Source of the DNA: Alcanivorax sp. | GTDB taxonomy: Bacteria; Pseudomonadota; Gammaproteobacteria; Pseudomonadales; Alcanivoracaceae | Length of the DNA: 64,000 nt | Direction: 5' to 3' | Assembly (NCBI RefSeq): GCF_002726155.1 | Contig: NZ_PBSH01000011.1 | Span: forward strand, 19,494-83,493 | In this document: positions 7,939 through 16,124 of the stretch, piece after piece | How the letters are laid out: each line of letters starts with the position of its first letter | How positions within the stretch are numbered: the stretch's first letter is position 1 | Notes under the pieces: model-generated | The model's input: only the letters and a program-made list of their open reading frames with translations | Database searches by the model: none | What the model was told of the DNA's origin: nothing | Program-made: the position numbers and the translations under genes

Positions 7939-8634
7939 GTGAGGAGAAAACTTTTGCGAGCACTGTTTGTGGCACTGTTGCTGGCCCCCCTTATGCTGGC
8001 GAACCCGGCCTGGGCGGCGAATTGGAAAACCAATCATGAAGGCAAGGACAAGGGGGATGTCACCACCTATGTGCGCGATGTCTCCAATAGCCCGGTCAAA
8101 GCCTTCAAGGGCATTGTCGAGGTGAAGGCGTCAGCCACCTCGGTACTGGCGGTGATCACCGCCGTGGACACCTTCCCCGAATGGATTTTCCAGAATCAGG
8201 GCGCCAAGCGGTTATCCGTGGAAGACCGTGAAGAAATTCACATGCGCTTTAATGGTATCTGGCCGGTGTCGGATCGGGATGTGGTGCTGGCCAATACCCT
8301 GAGCCAGAACGAAGACACCGGTTCCATTACATTACACAGCGTGAACGCCGATGGCGTGTTGGAAAAGCAGGATGGTTTCGTGCGCATCCCCGCGCTGGAT
8401 AACCAGTTTGTTATTACCCCCATGGAAGATGGCTGGGTGCGGGTGCAGTTTGAAACCTTCGTGGACCCGGGCGGCAGCGTGCCGGTGTGGCTGGCCAATC
8501 TGGTGGCGACCAAGGCACCGCTGGAAACCTTGCAGGGGTTGAAGGTTCAGCTGGAAAAGCCGCGTTTCGCCAATGCTACACGGAAAGATTTGCCGCCATT
8601 GCCGGGGATGGACACACTGTCCCTTGAGGACTGA
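7939..8634 (+). CDS. START-domain lipid-binding protein, exported (copy 2)
   Basis: Up to 231 residues. GTG 7939 gives the longest form, but TTG 7954 lies seven bases after GAGGAG and may be the true start; either leaves a signal peptide ending NPAWA-AN. It shares with copy 1 the order of motifs YVRDVSNSPVKAFKG, RFNGIWPVSDRD and FETFVDPGG, so it is a diverged tandem paralogue. It probably binds a hydrophobic ligand in the periplasm. The gene may be co-transcribed with copy 1, depending on the hairpin between them. Confidence 0.82.
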   Translation: MRRKLLRALFVALLLAPLMLANPAWAANWKTNHEGKDKGDVTTYVRDVSNSPVKAFKGIVEVKASATSVLAVITAVDTFPEWIFQNQGAKRLSVEDREEIHMRFNGIWPVSDRDVVLANTLSQNEDTGSITLHSVNADGVLEKQDGFVRIPALDNQFVITPMEDGWVRVQFETFVDPGGSVPVWLANLVATKAPLETLQGLKVQLEKPRFANATRKDLPPLPGMDTLSLED

Positions 8635-8715
8635 TTCCCCGGCACGTCTGCCCGGGTGAGTTCATGGAGTCACGCACCCGGGGTATCCGCCCGGGCAAGG
8701 AGACGAGGGCGAGCC

Positions 8716-10017
8716 ATGGTGCTGGCACGGTTTCAGCAGTGGTATACCCAGTTACGTTCCAGCATGTGGTTGCTGCCAGCCTGTTTTCTGGTGGCGGCAT
8801 CGCTGCTGGCCTTTATCCTCACGGCCATCCCCGGCGAGTTGCCGGATGCCAGGGAACATTGGTGGGCTTACCTGCTGGCGGTAAACCCGGAAGGTGCCAG
8901 CGCGGTGCTGACCACCATCGCCGGTTCCATGATCACCGTGGCCGGTGTGACCTTCTCCATTACCATGCTGGTGTTGGCCCAGGCGGCCAGCCAGTATTCC
9001 CCGCGCCTGCTACGCGATTACATGGCCGACCGGATCAATCAATTGACGCTGGCCGTGATTGTCGGCGTGTTTGCCTATTGTTTACTCGTGCTGCGCAGCC
9101 TGCCTGCGGACTCGTTGTTGCTGGGGCATGGCGTTGCCGTGATGGTGGCGTTGCTGGGGGCATTCGTCGGCCTGGCGCTGCTGATCTATTTTATTCACCA
9201 CATTGCCAGTTCGATCCAGGTGTCCCAGGTGGTGGCGAAAATCACCGAAGACACCCAGGCCGCCATCGCCCAGCGCTACGATCAGGCGTTCGGGCGGGTC
9301 GCCGAAAATCCGGCGGCATTGCGAGCGGAGGCGGTGGTGGTGGATCTCGATGGTGATGGTTACAGCCATAAGCCGGGCGGGTATCCGTTAGCGGCGCCGC
9401 TCACCGGGTTTGTGCAACAGGTGTACCTGAACGGCCTGGTCAAAGAGGCGGATGCCCAAGGGCAGCTGATTACCATGCGCGTGGCGGTGGGCGAGTTTGT
9501 GGTGCAGGGGCAACCATTGTTGTACCTGCATGGCCCGGGCTGGGGAGAAGAGCGATGCGCGGCGTTGTTGCGTTGTTACGTGATCAACCGTCACCGCACC
9601 ATCGAGCAGGATCCTGCCTTTGGCATCCGCCAGCTGGTGGATATTGCCATTAAAGCCCTGTCCCCGGGGATCAACGATTCCACCACTGCCGAGCAATGCG
9701 TGTTGTACCTGGGGGCGGTGATTGCGGACCTGTCCGGTCGCCATATGCCGGAGCCCTTTCGGCGGGTGAATGGGCAGCTGCGGCTGCAATGCCAGCAGCG
9801 AGACTTCGCCGACTATGTGGAGGCCGCCTTTGCGCAGATCGCCCGCAATGCCCGGGGCAATCTGGCAGTTTTGGCCACGCTGGGTAGCTCGCTGGCCATG
9901 CTGGAACGCACGGTGCCGGCTGAGAGGGTGGGCCCTATACAGCAGCAACGACGCCACTGGGTCACACAGGTGCGAGATAGCCTGTCGCGGGAGGACCAGC
10001 TGACCCTGAAGATTTGA
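8716..10017 (+). CDS. DUF2254 membrane protein
   Basis: 433 residues from ATG 8716, with GAGG upstream; a longer form from 8656 is less likely because its extra residues are Arg/Ser-rich and not family-like. Four hydrophobic helices lie in the first 190 residues (WLLPACFLVAASLLAFIL, TIAGSMITVAGVTFSITMLV and two later ones). A large soluble domain follows, with the conserved FGIRQLVDIAIKALSPGIND motif of DUF2254. The family is widespread and uncharacterised; it resembles channel-like membrane proteins with a cytoplasmic regulatory part, but no activity is established. Confidence 0.82.
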   Translation: MVLARFQQWYTQLRSSMWLLPACFLVAASLLAFILTAIPGELPDAREHWWAYLLAVNPEGASAVLTTIAGSMITVAGVTFSITMLVLAQAASQYSPRLLRDYMADRINQLTLAVIVGVFAYCLLVLRSLPADSLLLGHGVAVMVALLGAFVGLALLIYFIHHIASSIQVSQVVAKITEDTQAAIAQRYDQAFGRVAENPAALRAEAVVVDLDGDGYSHKPGGYPLAAPLTGFVQQVYLNGLVKEADAQGQLITMRVAVGEFVVQGQPLLYLHGPGWGEERCAALLRCYVINRHRTIEQDPAFGIRQLVDIAIKALSPGINDSTTAEQCVLYLGAVIADLSGRHMPEPFRRVNGQLRLQCQQRDFADYVEAAFAQIARNARGNLAVLATLGSSLAMLERTVPAERVGPIQQQRRHWVTQVRDSLSREDQLTLKI

Positions 10018-10057
10018 AAGGGCTGCGCTACAAGGTCGGCTTGAGTGCTCGCTATAT

Positions 10058-10090
10058 TCATGGGATGATTTCTTTAAATTCATAGGATGA
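10058..10090 (+). promoter_or_regulatory. Twin palindromic operators in front of the GntR gene
   Basis: TCATGGGATGA (10058-10068) and TCATAGGATGA (10080-10090) are two copies of the palindrome TCAT-N3-ATGA, with centres 22 bp apart, two helical turns. The second ends four bases before the start codon of the regulator and covers its AGGA ribosome binding site. Short palindromes with a 3-base centre are usual targets of FadR-type GntR regulators, so autoregulation is likely. Confidence 0.7.
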
Positions 10091-10094
10091 CCAG

Positions 10095-10769
10095 ATGAAT
10101 AAAGCGAAATTACCTCGTCTTTCTCTGGTGGATAGCGCGGTGGCTGAATTACGCAGCGCCGTGGCGCGTGGTGAGTGGCCGGTGGGCGAGCGCATTCCCA
10201 CCGAATCCCGGCTCAGTGAGCAATTCGGCGTGGGGCGCAACACGGTGCGTGAAGCCGTGCGGGTGCTGGTGCATGCGGGGCTGCTGGAAACCCGGCAGGG
10301 CGCCGGCACCTTTGTGCGTGCCCGGCTGGACCCCACCGAAGCATTGCGAAGGATGGAGCGCAGTACCCTGCGCGATCAGCTGGAAATGCGGATGGCGTTG
10401 GAAGCCGAGGCCGCTCGGCTGGCAGCCCAGCGCCGTGATGGGCCTGATCTGGACGCCATGCACTCCGCGTTGGCGGCACGCGGTGCAGCGGGGGCCAACC
10501 TGCCCCTGCGCATTCAGCATGATCGCGCTTTTCACCAGGCCATGATTGCCGCGGCCCATAACCGGGCGCTGGCGGAGCTGTACCGCTATTTCAGTGAAGC
10601 GGTGGCGCGCACCATTGCGCGCACGGAATACGATGACTCTCTGCCGGAACCCAGCCAGCAAGACCATGAAGCCTTACTGGCGGCGGTGGAGCGGGGCGAT
10701 GCGTCCGCCGCCGAGCAGCAGGTGCGGGCGATGCTGGCGCCTGCGCTGGCGGCGTTGCAGGCGTCCTGA
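10095..10769 (+). CDS. GntR/FadR-family transcriptional regulator
   Basis: 224 residues. The N-terminal winged helix (about 10-75) contains the classic PTESRLSEQFGVGRNTVREA recognition region and the wing LLETRQGAGTFV. The C-terminal FCD all-helical domain has the D/H metal-ligand pattern (HDRAFHQAMIAAAHN). FCD regulators bind small organic acids or acyl compounds. The gene overlaps the following transporter gene at TGATGA, so it probably controls that transporter as well as itself through the twin palindromes just upstream. The ligand is unknown. Confidence 0.88.
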   Translation: MNKAKLPRLSLVDSAVAELRSAVARGEWPVGERIPTESRLSEQFGVGRNTVREAVRVLVHAGLLETRQGAGTFVRARLDPTEALRRMERSTLRDQLEMRMALEAEAARLAAQRRDGPDLDAMHSALAARGAAGANLPLRIQHDRAFHQAMIAAAHNRALAELYRYFSEAVARTIARTEYDDSLPEPSQQDHEALLAAVERGDASAAEQQVRAMLAPALAALQAS

Positions 10770-11752
10770 TGATGGGGCTGTTGCGCCGGCTGGATGGCTT
10801 TACCCTGTTACTGTTAATGGTGATTGTTGCTGCCACGGTGTGGCCGGCTGGTGGTGGCCTGGCAATGGGGCTGTCGCAGCTGTCTACGCTGGCAGTGGCG
10901 GTGCTGTTCTTTGTGCACGGGGCGGCGCTGTCTCGCAAACAGGTGCTGGCCGGGGCGACTCACTGGCGGTTGCATCTGTTCATTTCCTCGCTGACCTTTG
11001 TGGTCTTCCCGTTGGCGGTGTTGCCGGTGACCTTGCTGGCACCGCAGTGGATTCCGCCAGAACTGGCGTTGGGCTTTCTGTATCTGGGGGTGTTGCCCTC
11101 CGCTGTCTCCTCTTCCATCGCGTTCACTGCCATGGCGCGGGGCAATGTGCCGGCAGCGGTATGCAGTGCTGCGGCCTCCAATGTGTTCGGCATGATGCTC
11201 ACCCCTTTCCTGTTGATGTTGATGGTGTCCGCCAGCGGTGATGGTGCCTTTGATGTTGCAGGGGCGCTGAAAGGGATCATCCTGCAGCTGCTGCTGCCGT
11301 TTGCCCTCGGGCAGTTGCTGCGCCCGAAACTGGTGGAGCTGTTAACACGTTGGCCCGGTTTTATAGGCCGTTACGATCAGGGCGTGATTATGCTGATCGT
11401 GTATGTGGCCTTTTCGGAGTCGGTGAACGAAGGCCTGTGGCAGCAGTTGCCGGTGGCGTCGTTGTTGCTGGCGGTGGGCTTGTGCTTGTTGTTGCTGGCA
11501 CTGGTGATTGGTTTATCCATGTTGTTGGCGCGGCGCCTGGACTTGAGCCTGGCGGATGAAATCGCGGCGGTGTTTTGTGGTTCGAAGAAAAGCCTGGCCT
11601 CCGGTTTGCCCATGGCCAAGGTACTGTTCGTGGCCAACCCGGGTTTCGGCATGATCGTGCTGCCGATCATGTGCTACAACCAGATCCAGATTCTTTGCGG
11701 GGCGTTCCTGGCCGGGTATTACCGGCGCAAGGTTGAAGCGCAAGCGGCGTAA
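10769..11752 (+). CDS. SBF-like (bile acid:sodium symporter family) transporter
   Basis: 327 residues with about ten hydrophobic segments. It carries hallmarks of the YfeH/SBF-like family (PF13593): LFFVHGAALSRKQ early, LPSAVSSSIAFTAMARGN in the middle and FCGSKKSLASGLPMAKVLF near the end. These proteins are sodium-coupled symporters for organic anions, though substrates of the bacterial branch are mostly unknown. Its ATG overlaps the stop of the GntR gene, and the pair is likely one regulated operon. The sensed ligand may be the cargo. Confidence 0.85.
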   Translation: MMGLLRRLDGFTLLLLMVIVAATVWPAGGGLAMGLSQLSTLAVAVLFFVHGAALSRKQVLAGATHWRLHLFISSLTFVVFPLAVLPVTLLAPQWIPPELALGFLYLGVLPSAVSSSIAFTAMARGNVPAAVCSAAASNVFGMMLTPFLLMLMVSASGDGAFDVAGALKGIILQLLLPFALGQLLRPKLVELLTRWPGFIGRYDQGVIMLIVYVAFSESVNEGLWQQLPVASLLLAVGLCLLLLALVIGLSMLLARRLDLSLADEIAAVFCGSKKSLASGLPMAKVLFVANPGFGMIVLPIMCYNQIQILCGAFLAGYYRRKVEAQAA

Positions 11753-11840
11753 CCTGCAAGCCTTGGTAGGGCATCTTGAGCGTGGGTTTGTCGGATTACG
11801 GCCTTCGGCCTAATACGACCTACACGCGCTACGAAGCTGC

Positions 11841-11951
11841 TGTAAGGAGCTCCCTTCCAGGGAGCGAACCGAGCGCAGCGAGGGAATCGCCCGGGAGGGC
11901 GATCAGGCGTTCCTGATCCGCCTGGTTCGCACCTCGAGAGGTGCTCCTACA
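11841..11951. repeat. REP-like paired palindromic repeat, copy A
   Basis: An outer pair TGTAAGGAGC...GTGCTCCTACA encloses a conserved GCGAACCGAGCG block on one side and CCTGGTTCGCACCTC on the other. The same architecture recurs at 13862-13945. This is the style of extragenic REP doublets found between convergent or tandem genes in gammaproteobacteria. Confidence 0.65.
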
Positions 11952-11965
11952 ACTGGAGGTAAACC

Positions 11966-11996
11966 AACAGCGCGCCCCTTTGTTGGGCGCGCTGTT
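11966..11996. terminator. Hairpin downstream of cysS, possible terminator
   Basis: AACAGCGCGCCC/GGGCGCGCTGTT perfect 12-base arms with a short loop, directly after the end of cysS on the minus strand. The T-run is weak. It may also stop readthrough from the transporter gene on the plus strand. Confidence 0.6.
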
Positions 11997-12025
11997 ACCT
12001 GGAGTTGATATGTGCCGCGTTTCTT

Positions 12026-13408
12026 CTATCTGCTCCAGCGGGTGCCTTCGCGGGTGTCTTCCAGTTGAATGCCGGCCTCGGTGAGTTGTTGGCGGATTTC
12101 GTCGGCGCGGGCGAAGTTCTTGTCTTTCTTGGCCTGGGTGCGCTCGGCGACCAGCGCGTCGATATCGTCGTTGCTGAGGCCGTCTTCGCTCACGTTCTTG
12201 TTCTGGAACCAGGCGGTGGGGTCCACGGTGAGCAGGCCGAGCAGGTCGGCGGCGGCGAGCAGCTCGGCTTTGAGCTTCGGCTTGTCGCTGAGCTCGGCCT
12301 TGTTCAATTCGCCGGCAATGGCGTGCAAGGCGCTGACGGCTTCTGAGGTGTTCAGGTCATCTTTCAGCGCGTCCAGTACCGGGTGGTTGTCCGGCAGTTG
12401 GTAGCCCGCTTCCGGCGCCACGGTTTCACCGCGACCCAGCAGGGCGTAGTAGAGCGTATCCAGCCCCTTCTCGGCGTTATCCAGTACGTCGGCGGAGAAA
12501 TTCAGCGGCGAACGATAGTGACTGGAGAGCAGGGCGAAACGCAGAATTTCACCGTGGTACTGGGTGAGCAAATCACGCACCAGACGGAAGTTGCCCAAAG
12601 ACTTGGACATCTTCTCGCCATCGATATTGATGTAGCCATTGTGCAGCCAGTAGCGCACATAATCGGTGCCGTGGGCGCAGCAGCCCTGGGCAATTTCGTT
12701 TTCATGGTGCGGGAAGATCAGGTCCTGGCCGCCACCGTGGATATCGATGACATCACCCAGATGCTTGTGAATCATGGCGGAACATTCGATGTGCCAGCCC
12801 GGGCGGCCACGGCCCCAGGGGGAATCCCAGCCGGGTTGCTCATCGGTGGACGGTTTCCAGAGAATAAAGTCGCCGGGGTGACGTTTGTAATCCGCTACTT
12901 CCACCCGGGCGCCAGCGAGCATGTCTTCCAGTTTGCGGCCGGAAAGCTTGCCGTAGTCGGGCATGGATTCCACCGCGAACAACACCTGGCCGTCGGCTTC
13001 GTAGGCGTGCCCTTTTTCCACCAGGGTGGCGATCATCTGGATCATCTCGGGGATGTGGTCGGTGGCCTTGGGGATGATGTTCGGGGTTTTGGCATTCAGT
13101 GATGCCATGTCGTCAGCAAAGGCCGCGGTAAAGCGTTCGGTGAGGGCACTGATATCTTCGCCGTTTTCCGCTGCCGCCTTGATGATTTTGTCATCAATGT
13201 CGGTGATGTTGCGCGCATAGACCACGTTCGGGTAGAGCCGTTGCAGCAAACGGTACAGAACATCGAAAACCACCACCGGGCGGGCGTTGCCAATGTGGAC
13301 GAAGTTATACACCGTGGGACCGCACACGTAGAGGGTGATGCGTTTGGGGTCCAGCGGAATGAAGTCGTCCTTTTTCCCGTTGAGGGTGTTCTGCAATCGT
13401 AAGGTCAT
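12026..13408 (-). CDS. cysS: Cysteinyl-tRNA synthetase
   Basis: 460 residues from ATG 13408. The open frame extends upstream to 13558, but family alignment starts at [11 protein letters not shown] and the codons before it overlap hisI. Class I motifs are clear: [15 protein letters not shown] (HIGH-like, with one zinc Cys), GWHIECSAM (zinc Cys), HHENEIAQ (zinc ligands) and KMSKSLGN. It charges tRNA-Cys in the cytoplasm. The start overlaps the end of hisI by four bases, so the two genes are translationally coupled. Confidence 0.97.
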   Translation of the reverse strand: MTLRLQNTLNGKKDDFIPLDPKRITLYVCGPTVYNFVHIGNARPVVVFDVLYRLLQRLYPNVVYARNITDIDDKIIKAAAENGEDISALTERFTAAFADDMASLNAKTPNIIPKATDHIPEMIQMIATLVEKGHAYEADGQVLFAVESMPDYGKLSGRKLEDMLAGARVEVADYKRHPGDFILWKPSTDEQPGWDSPWGRGRPGWHIECSAMIHKHLGDVIDIHGGGQDLIFPHHENEIAQGCCAHGTDYVRYWLHNGYINIDGEKMSKSLGNFRLVRDLLTQYHGEILRFALLSSHYRSPLNFSADVLDNAEKGLDTLYYALLGRGETVAPEAGYQLPDNHPVLDALKDDLNTSEAVSALHAIAGELNKAELSDKPKLKAELLAAADLLGLLTVDPTAWFQNKNVSEDGLSNDDIDALVAERTQAKKDKNFARADEIRQQLTEAGIQLEDTREGTRWSR

Positions 13409-13833
13409 TTGCCGTACAACTCTTTGGGGTCTTTGATGGGGGCTTTGTCGATGGTTACGTTGTCGGCGTCGGCTTTCCAGTAAAAGCAGTCGCGGCGGCC
13501 GGTGTGGCAGGCGGGGCCGGTCTGGTCCACTTTCACCAACACGGTGTCCGCGTCGCAATCAATGCGCAGTTCTTTCAGCATCTGCACCTGGCCGGAGGAT
13601 TCCCCCTTGCGCCATAATTTTCCCCGCGAGCGGGAAAAATAACAGACACGGCCTGTGGCCAGGGTTTCTTCGATGGCGTCGCGATTCATCCAGGCCATCA
13701 TCAGCACTTCGCCGCTGTCGTGCTGTTGGGCAATGGCGGGTACCAGGCCGTCGCTGTTGTATTTGAGGTTGTCCAGCGCGTCCTCGAGGGAGAGCTGGAA
13801 GCCTTCGGGTTGGTGTTCGTTATCTTTGAACAT
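13405..13833 (-). CDS. hisI: Phosphoribosyl-AMP cyclohydrolase
   Basis: 142 residues, typical length for the free-standing HisI. Recognisable are [35 protein letters not shown] and the metal-binding D-C-D-A-D / C-H-x-G-R-x-x-C pattern ([24 protein letters not shown]). It opens the purine ring of PR-AMP in histidine biosynthesis, using zinc and magnesium. It sits with cysS away from other his genes. A REP-like repeat lies just upstream. Confidence 0.96.
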   Translation of the reverse strand: MFKDNEHQPEGFQLSLEDALDNLKYNSDGLVPAIAQQHDSGEVLMMAWMNRDAIEETLATGRVCYFSRSRGKLWRKGESSGQVQMLKELRIDCDADTVLVKVDQTGPACHTGRRDCFYWKADADNVTIDKAPIKDPKELYGK

Positions 13834-13861
13834 GACGCCTCCAGGGCGTTTCTATTCTGAA

Positions 13862-13945
13862 TGTAGGAGCACCTCTTGAGGTGCGAACCGAGCGACAGCG
13901 AGGAATTTGGCAAACCTGGTTCGCGCCTCAAGCGGCGCTCCTACA
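13862..13945. repeat. REP-like paired palindromic repeat, copy B
   Basis: TGTAGGAGCACCTC...GAGGTGCGAACCGAGCG facing CCTGGTTCGCGCCTCAAG...GCTCCTACA. It is the second copy of the element at 11841-11951 and lies between hisI and thrS. Confidence 0.7.
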
Positions 13946-13954
13946 GCGGCTCCG

Positions 13955-15871
13955 TTAAATCGGTAAGCGAGTCGCTGCGGCCAGAGCTGCGACGGCTTCG
14001 TCCAGATCCACGGTTTCGGTGGCCTGGGAGCCCAGGGTGCGAATCGCCACCTGGTTCTGTTGTGCTTCCTGCTCGCCGATCACCCAGATACGCGGGGTCT
14101 TGGCGCGGGAGTGCTCGCGGACCTTGAAGCCGATCTTTTCGTTACGAATATCCAGTTCAGCCGGTACCCCGGCGGCAACCAGTTTCTGTTGCACGGCAGA
14201 GGCGTATTCGTCGGCGGAATTGGTAATCGTGCAGATTGCCACCGGGCGCGGCGCCAGCCAAAGAGGCAGGTGGCCGGCGGTGGATTCGATCAGGATACCC
14301 AGGAAGCGTTCCAGTGAGCCCAGTACCGCACGGTGCAGCATGACCGGGCGCTGGCGGGAGCCGTCTTCGGCTACATATTCCGCATCGAGGCGGTCAGGCA
14401 GCACGAAGTCCACCTGCAGGGTGCCGCACTGCCAGTCACGGCCAATGGCGTCACGCAGCACGAATTCCAGTTTCGGGCCGTAGAAGGCGCCTTCACCCGG
14501 GTTCAGTTCGCACTCCAGGCCCAGGGACTCCACCGCCGAGCGCAACGCGCCTTCGGCCTTGTCCCAGGTTTCATCGGTTCCGGCGCGGTTGTCCGGGCGG
14601 TCGGAGAACTTGATGCGGAACGAGTCGAAGCCAAAGTCGGCATAGACTTCGCGCAGCATCTTGATGAAACCGGCGGTTTCTTCGTTGACCTGCTCTTCGG
14701 TACAGAAGATGTGAGCATCGTCCTGGCTGAACGAGCGGGCACGCATCAGGCCGTGCAGGGCGCCATGGGCTTCGTTACGGAACAGGGTGGTGAATTCGCC
14801 CAGACGAATGGGCAGGTCCCGGTAGCTGGTGATGCCTTGCTTGAAAATCTGCACGTGGCCCGGGCAGTTCATCGGCTTCACGGCCATTTCTTTGTGGTCG
14901 TGGGTGCAGACGGTGAACATGTCTTCGCCGTACTTGTCCCAGTGGCCGGATTGTTCCCAGAGGATGCGGTCCATCATCTGCGGGGTGGAGACTTCCTGAT
15001 AGCCGCCTTTTTCCATCTTGCCGCGGATGTAGTTTTCCAGGTTCTGGCGCATGCGCCAGCCTTTCGGGTGCCAGAACATGCTGCCCACCGCTTCCTGCTG
15101 GATATGGAACAGGCCCATTTCCTTGGCGAGTTTGCGGTGGTCACGCTTTTCCGCTTCCTCAAGCTGCTTGAGGTGAGCATTCAATTCTTTTTTGTCGCGC
15201 CAGGCGGTACCGTAGATGCGCTGTAGCTGGGCGTTGTTGGCATCGCCACGCCAGTAGGCGCCGGCCACCTTGGTCAGCTTGAAGCCGTCACCCAATTTGC
15301 TGGTGCTGGGCAGGTGCGGGCCGCGACACAGGTCGATGAATTCGCCCTGGCGGTAGAGGCTTACCTCCTGATCGGCGGGCAGGTCGCGGATGATTTCGGC
15401 CTTGAACTCCTCGCCTTTCTCCAGGAAAAACGCCACGGCTTCATCGCGATCCCAGACTTCACGCCGAATTTCCTCATTGCGGCGCACAATGTCCTGCATG
15501 CGCTTTTCAATGGTTTTCAGGTCATCCGGTGTGAACGGGGTGTCCCGATGGAAGTCATAATAGAAGCCGTTGGTAATGGTCGGGCCAATGGTCACCTGGG
15601 TATCCGGGAACAGCTCCTGTACGGCTTCGGCCATGACATGGGCGGCATCGTGGCGAATCAGTTCCAGGGCCTCGTCGGTGTCCCGGGTGATGATTTCCAC
15701 CGTGGCGCCGTCGTCGATGGGCAGATAGACGTCGATCAGGTTGCCGTTGGCCTTGGCGGCCAGGGCCTGTTTGGCGAGTTTTTTGCTGATACGTCCGGCG
15801 ATCTCGAAGGCGGAGGCCGGCTGCTCAAACTCCATGCTTGCCCCATCGGGCAGTTGATAGCTCACACTCAT
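13955..15871 (-). CDS. thrS: Threonyl-tRNA synthetase
   Basis: 638 residues with the full domain order: TGS (about 1-60), the editing N2 domain (HDAAHVMAEAVQELFP, later RGPHLPST), the class II catalytic core with VKPMNCPGHVQIFKQG (zinc Cys), FRNEAHGALHGLMR and the motif-3 region VMLHRAVLGSLERF, and the anticodon-binding domain (RNEKIGFKVREH). In many gammaproteobacteria thrS heads infC-rpmI-rplT; here it stands alone. Parts of the core (HIQQEAVGSMFWHPKGW, STPQMMDRILWEQSGHW) remind me more of alphaproteobacterial ThrRS than of E. coli ThrRS. That impression is from memory and was not tested. Confidence 0.96.
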   Translation of the reverse strand: MSVSYQLPDGASMEFEQPASAFEIAGRISKKLAKQALAAKANGNLIDVYLPIDDGATVEIITRDTDEALELIRHDAAHVMAEAVQELFPDTQVTIGPTITNGFYYDFHRDTPFTPDDLKTIEKRMQDIVRRNEEIRREVWDRDEAVAFFLEKGEEFKAEIIRDLPADQEVSLYRQGEFIDLCRGPHLPSTSKLGDGFKLTKVAGAYWRGDANNAQLQRIYGTAWRDKKELNAHLKQLEEAEKRDHRKLAKEMGLFHIQQEAVGSMFWHPKGWRMRQNLENYIRGKMEKGGYQEVSTPQMMDRILWEQSGHWDKYGEDMFTVCTHDHKEMAVKPMNCPGHVQIFKQGITSYRDLPIRLGEFTTLFRNEAHGALHGLMRARSFSQDDAHIFCTEEQVNEETAGFIKMLREVYADFGFDSFRIKFSDRPDNRAGTDETWDKAEGALRSAVESLGLECELNPGEGAFYGPKLEFVLRDAIGRDWQCGTLQVDFVLPDRLDAEYVAEDGSRQRPVMLHRAVLGSLERFLGILIESTAGHLPLWLAPRPVAICTITNSADEYASAVQQKLVAAGVPAELDIRNEKIGFKVREHSRAKTPRIWVIGEQEAQQNQVAIRTLGSQATETVDLDEAVAALAAATRLPI

Positions 15872-15923
15872 GAGACAAGGGATCCAGGTGATTGGCTCAG
15901 AACCGGCAGATGGTAGGCAATCA

Positions 15924-15977
15924 GGCCCCCCGCTTCAAGGTGCGGGGGCCGTTAAGCACCCTTCGGGGTGCGATTTT
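15924..15977 (-). promoter_or_regulatory. Structured leader of thrS (two stem-loops)
   Basis: GGCCCCCCGC/GCGGGGGCC (15924-15950) and GCACCC-loop-GGGTGC (15956-15971) lie 50-100 bases before the thrS start. E. coli ThrRS represses its own mRNA through leader stem-loops that mimic tRNA-Thr. A similar control is possible but unproven, and one hairpin could instead be a terminator. Confidence 0.4.
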
Positions 15978-16124
15978 GCGGCCTTTAATGCGCCTGTCGT
16001 GGATTAACCGACGTATGGCACAGAATTTTGCCTGTTTCCGGGCGCCCGCCTATGCTTGGGGCGGGGATGCAGGGATAGATGACAATGAGAGTCCAAGGAT
16101 GAACCCGATGGAGCTGGATAGCCC

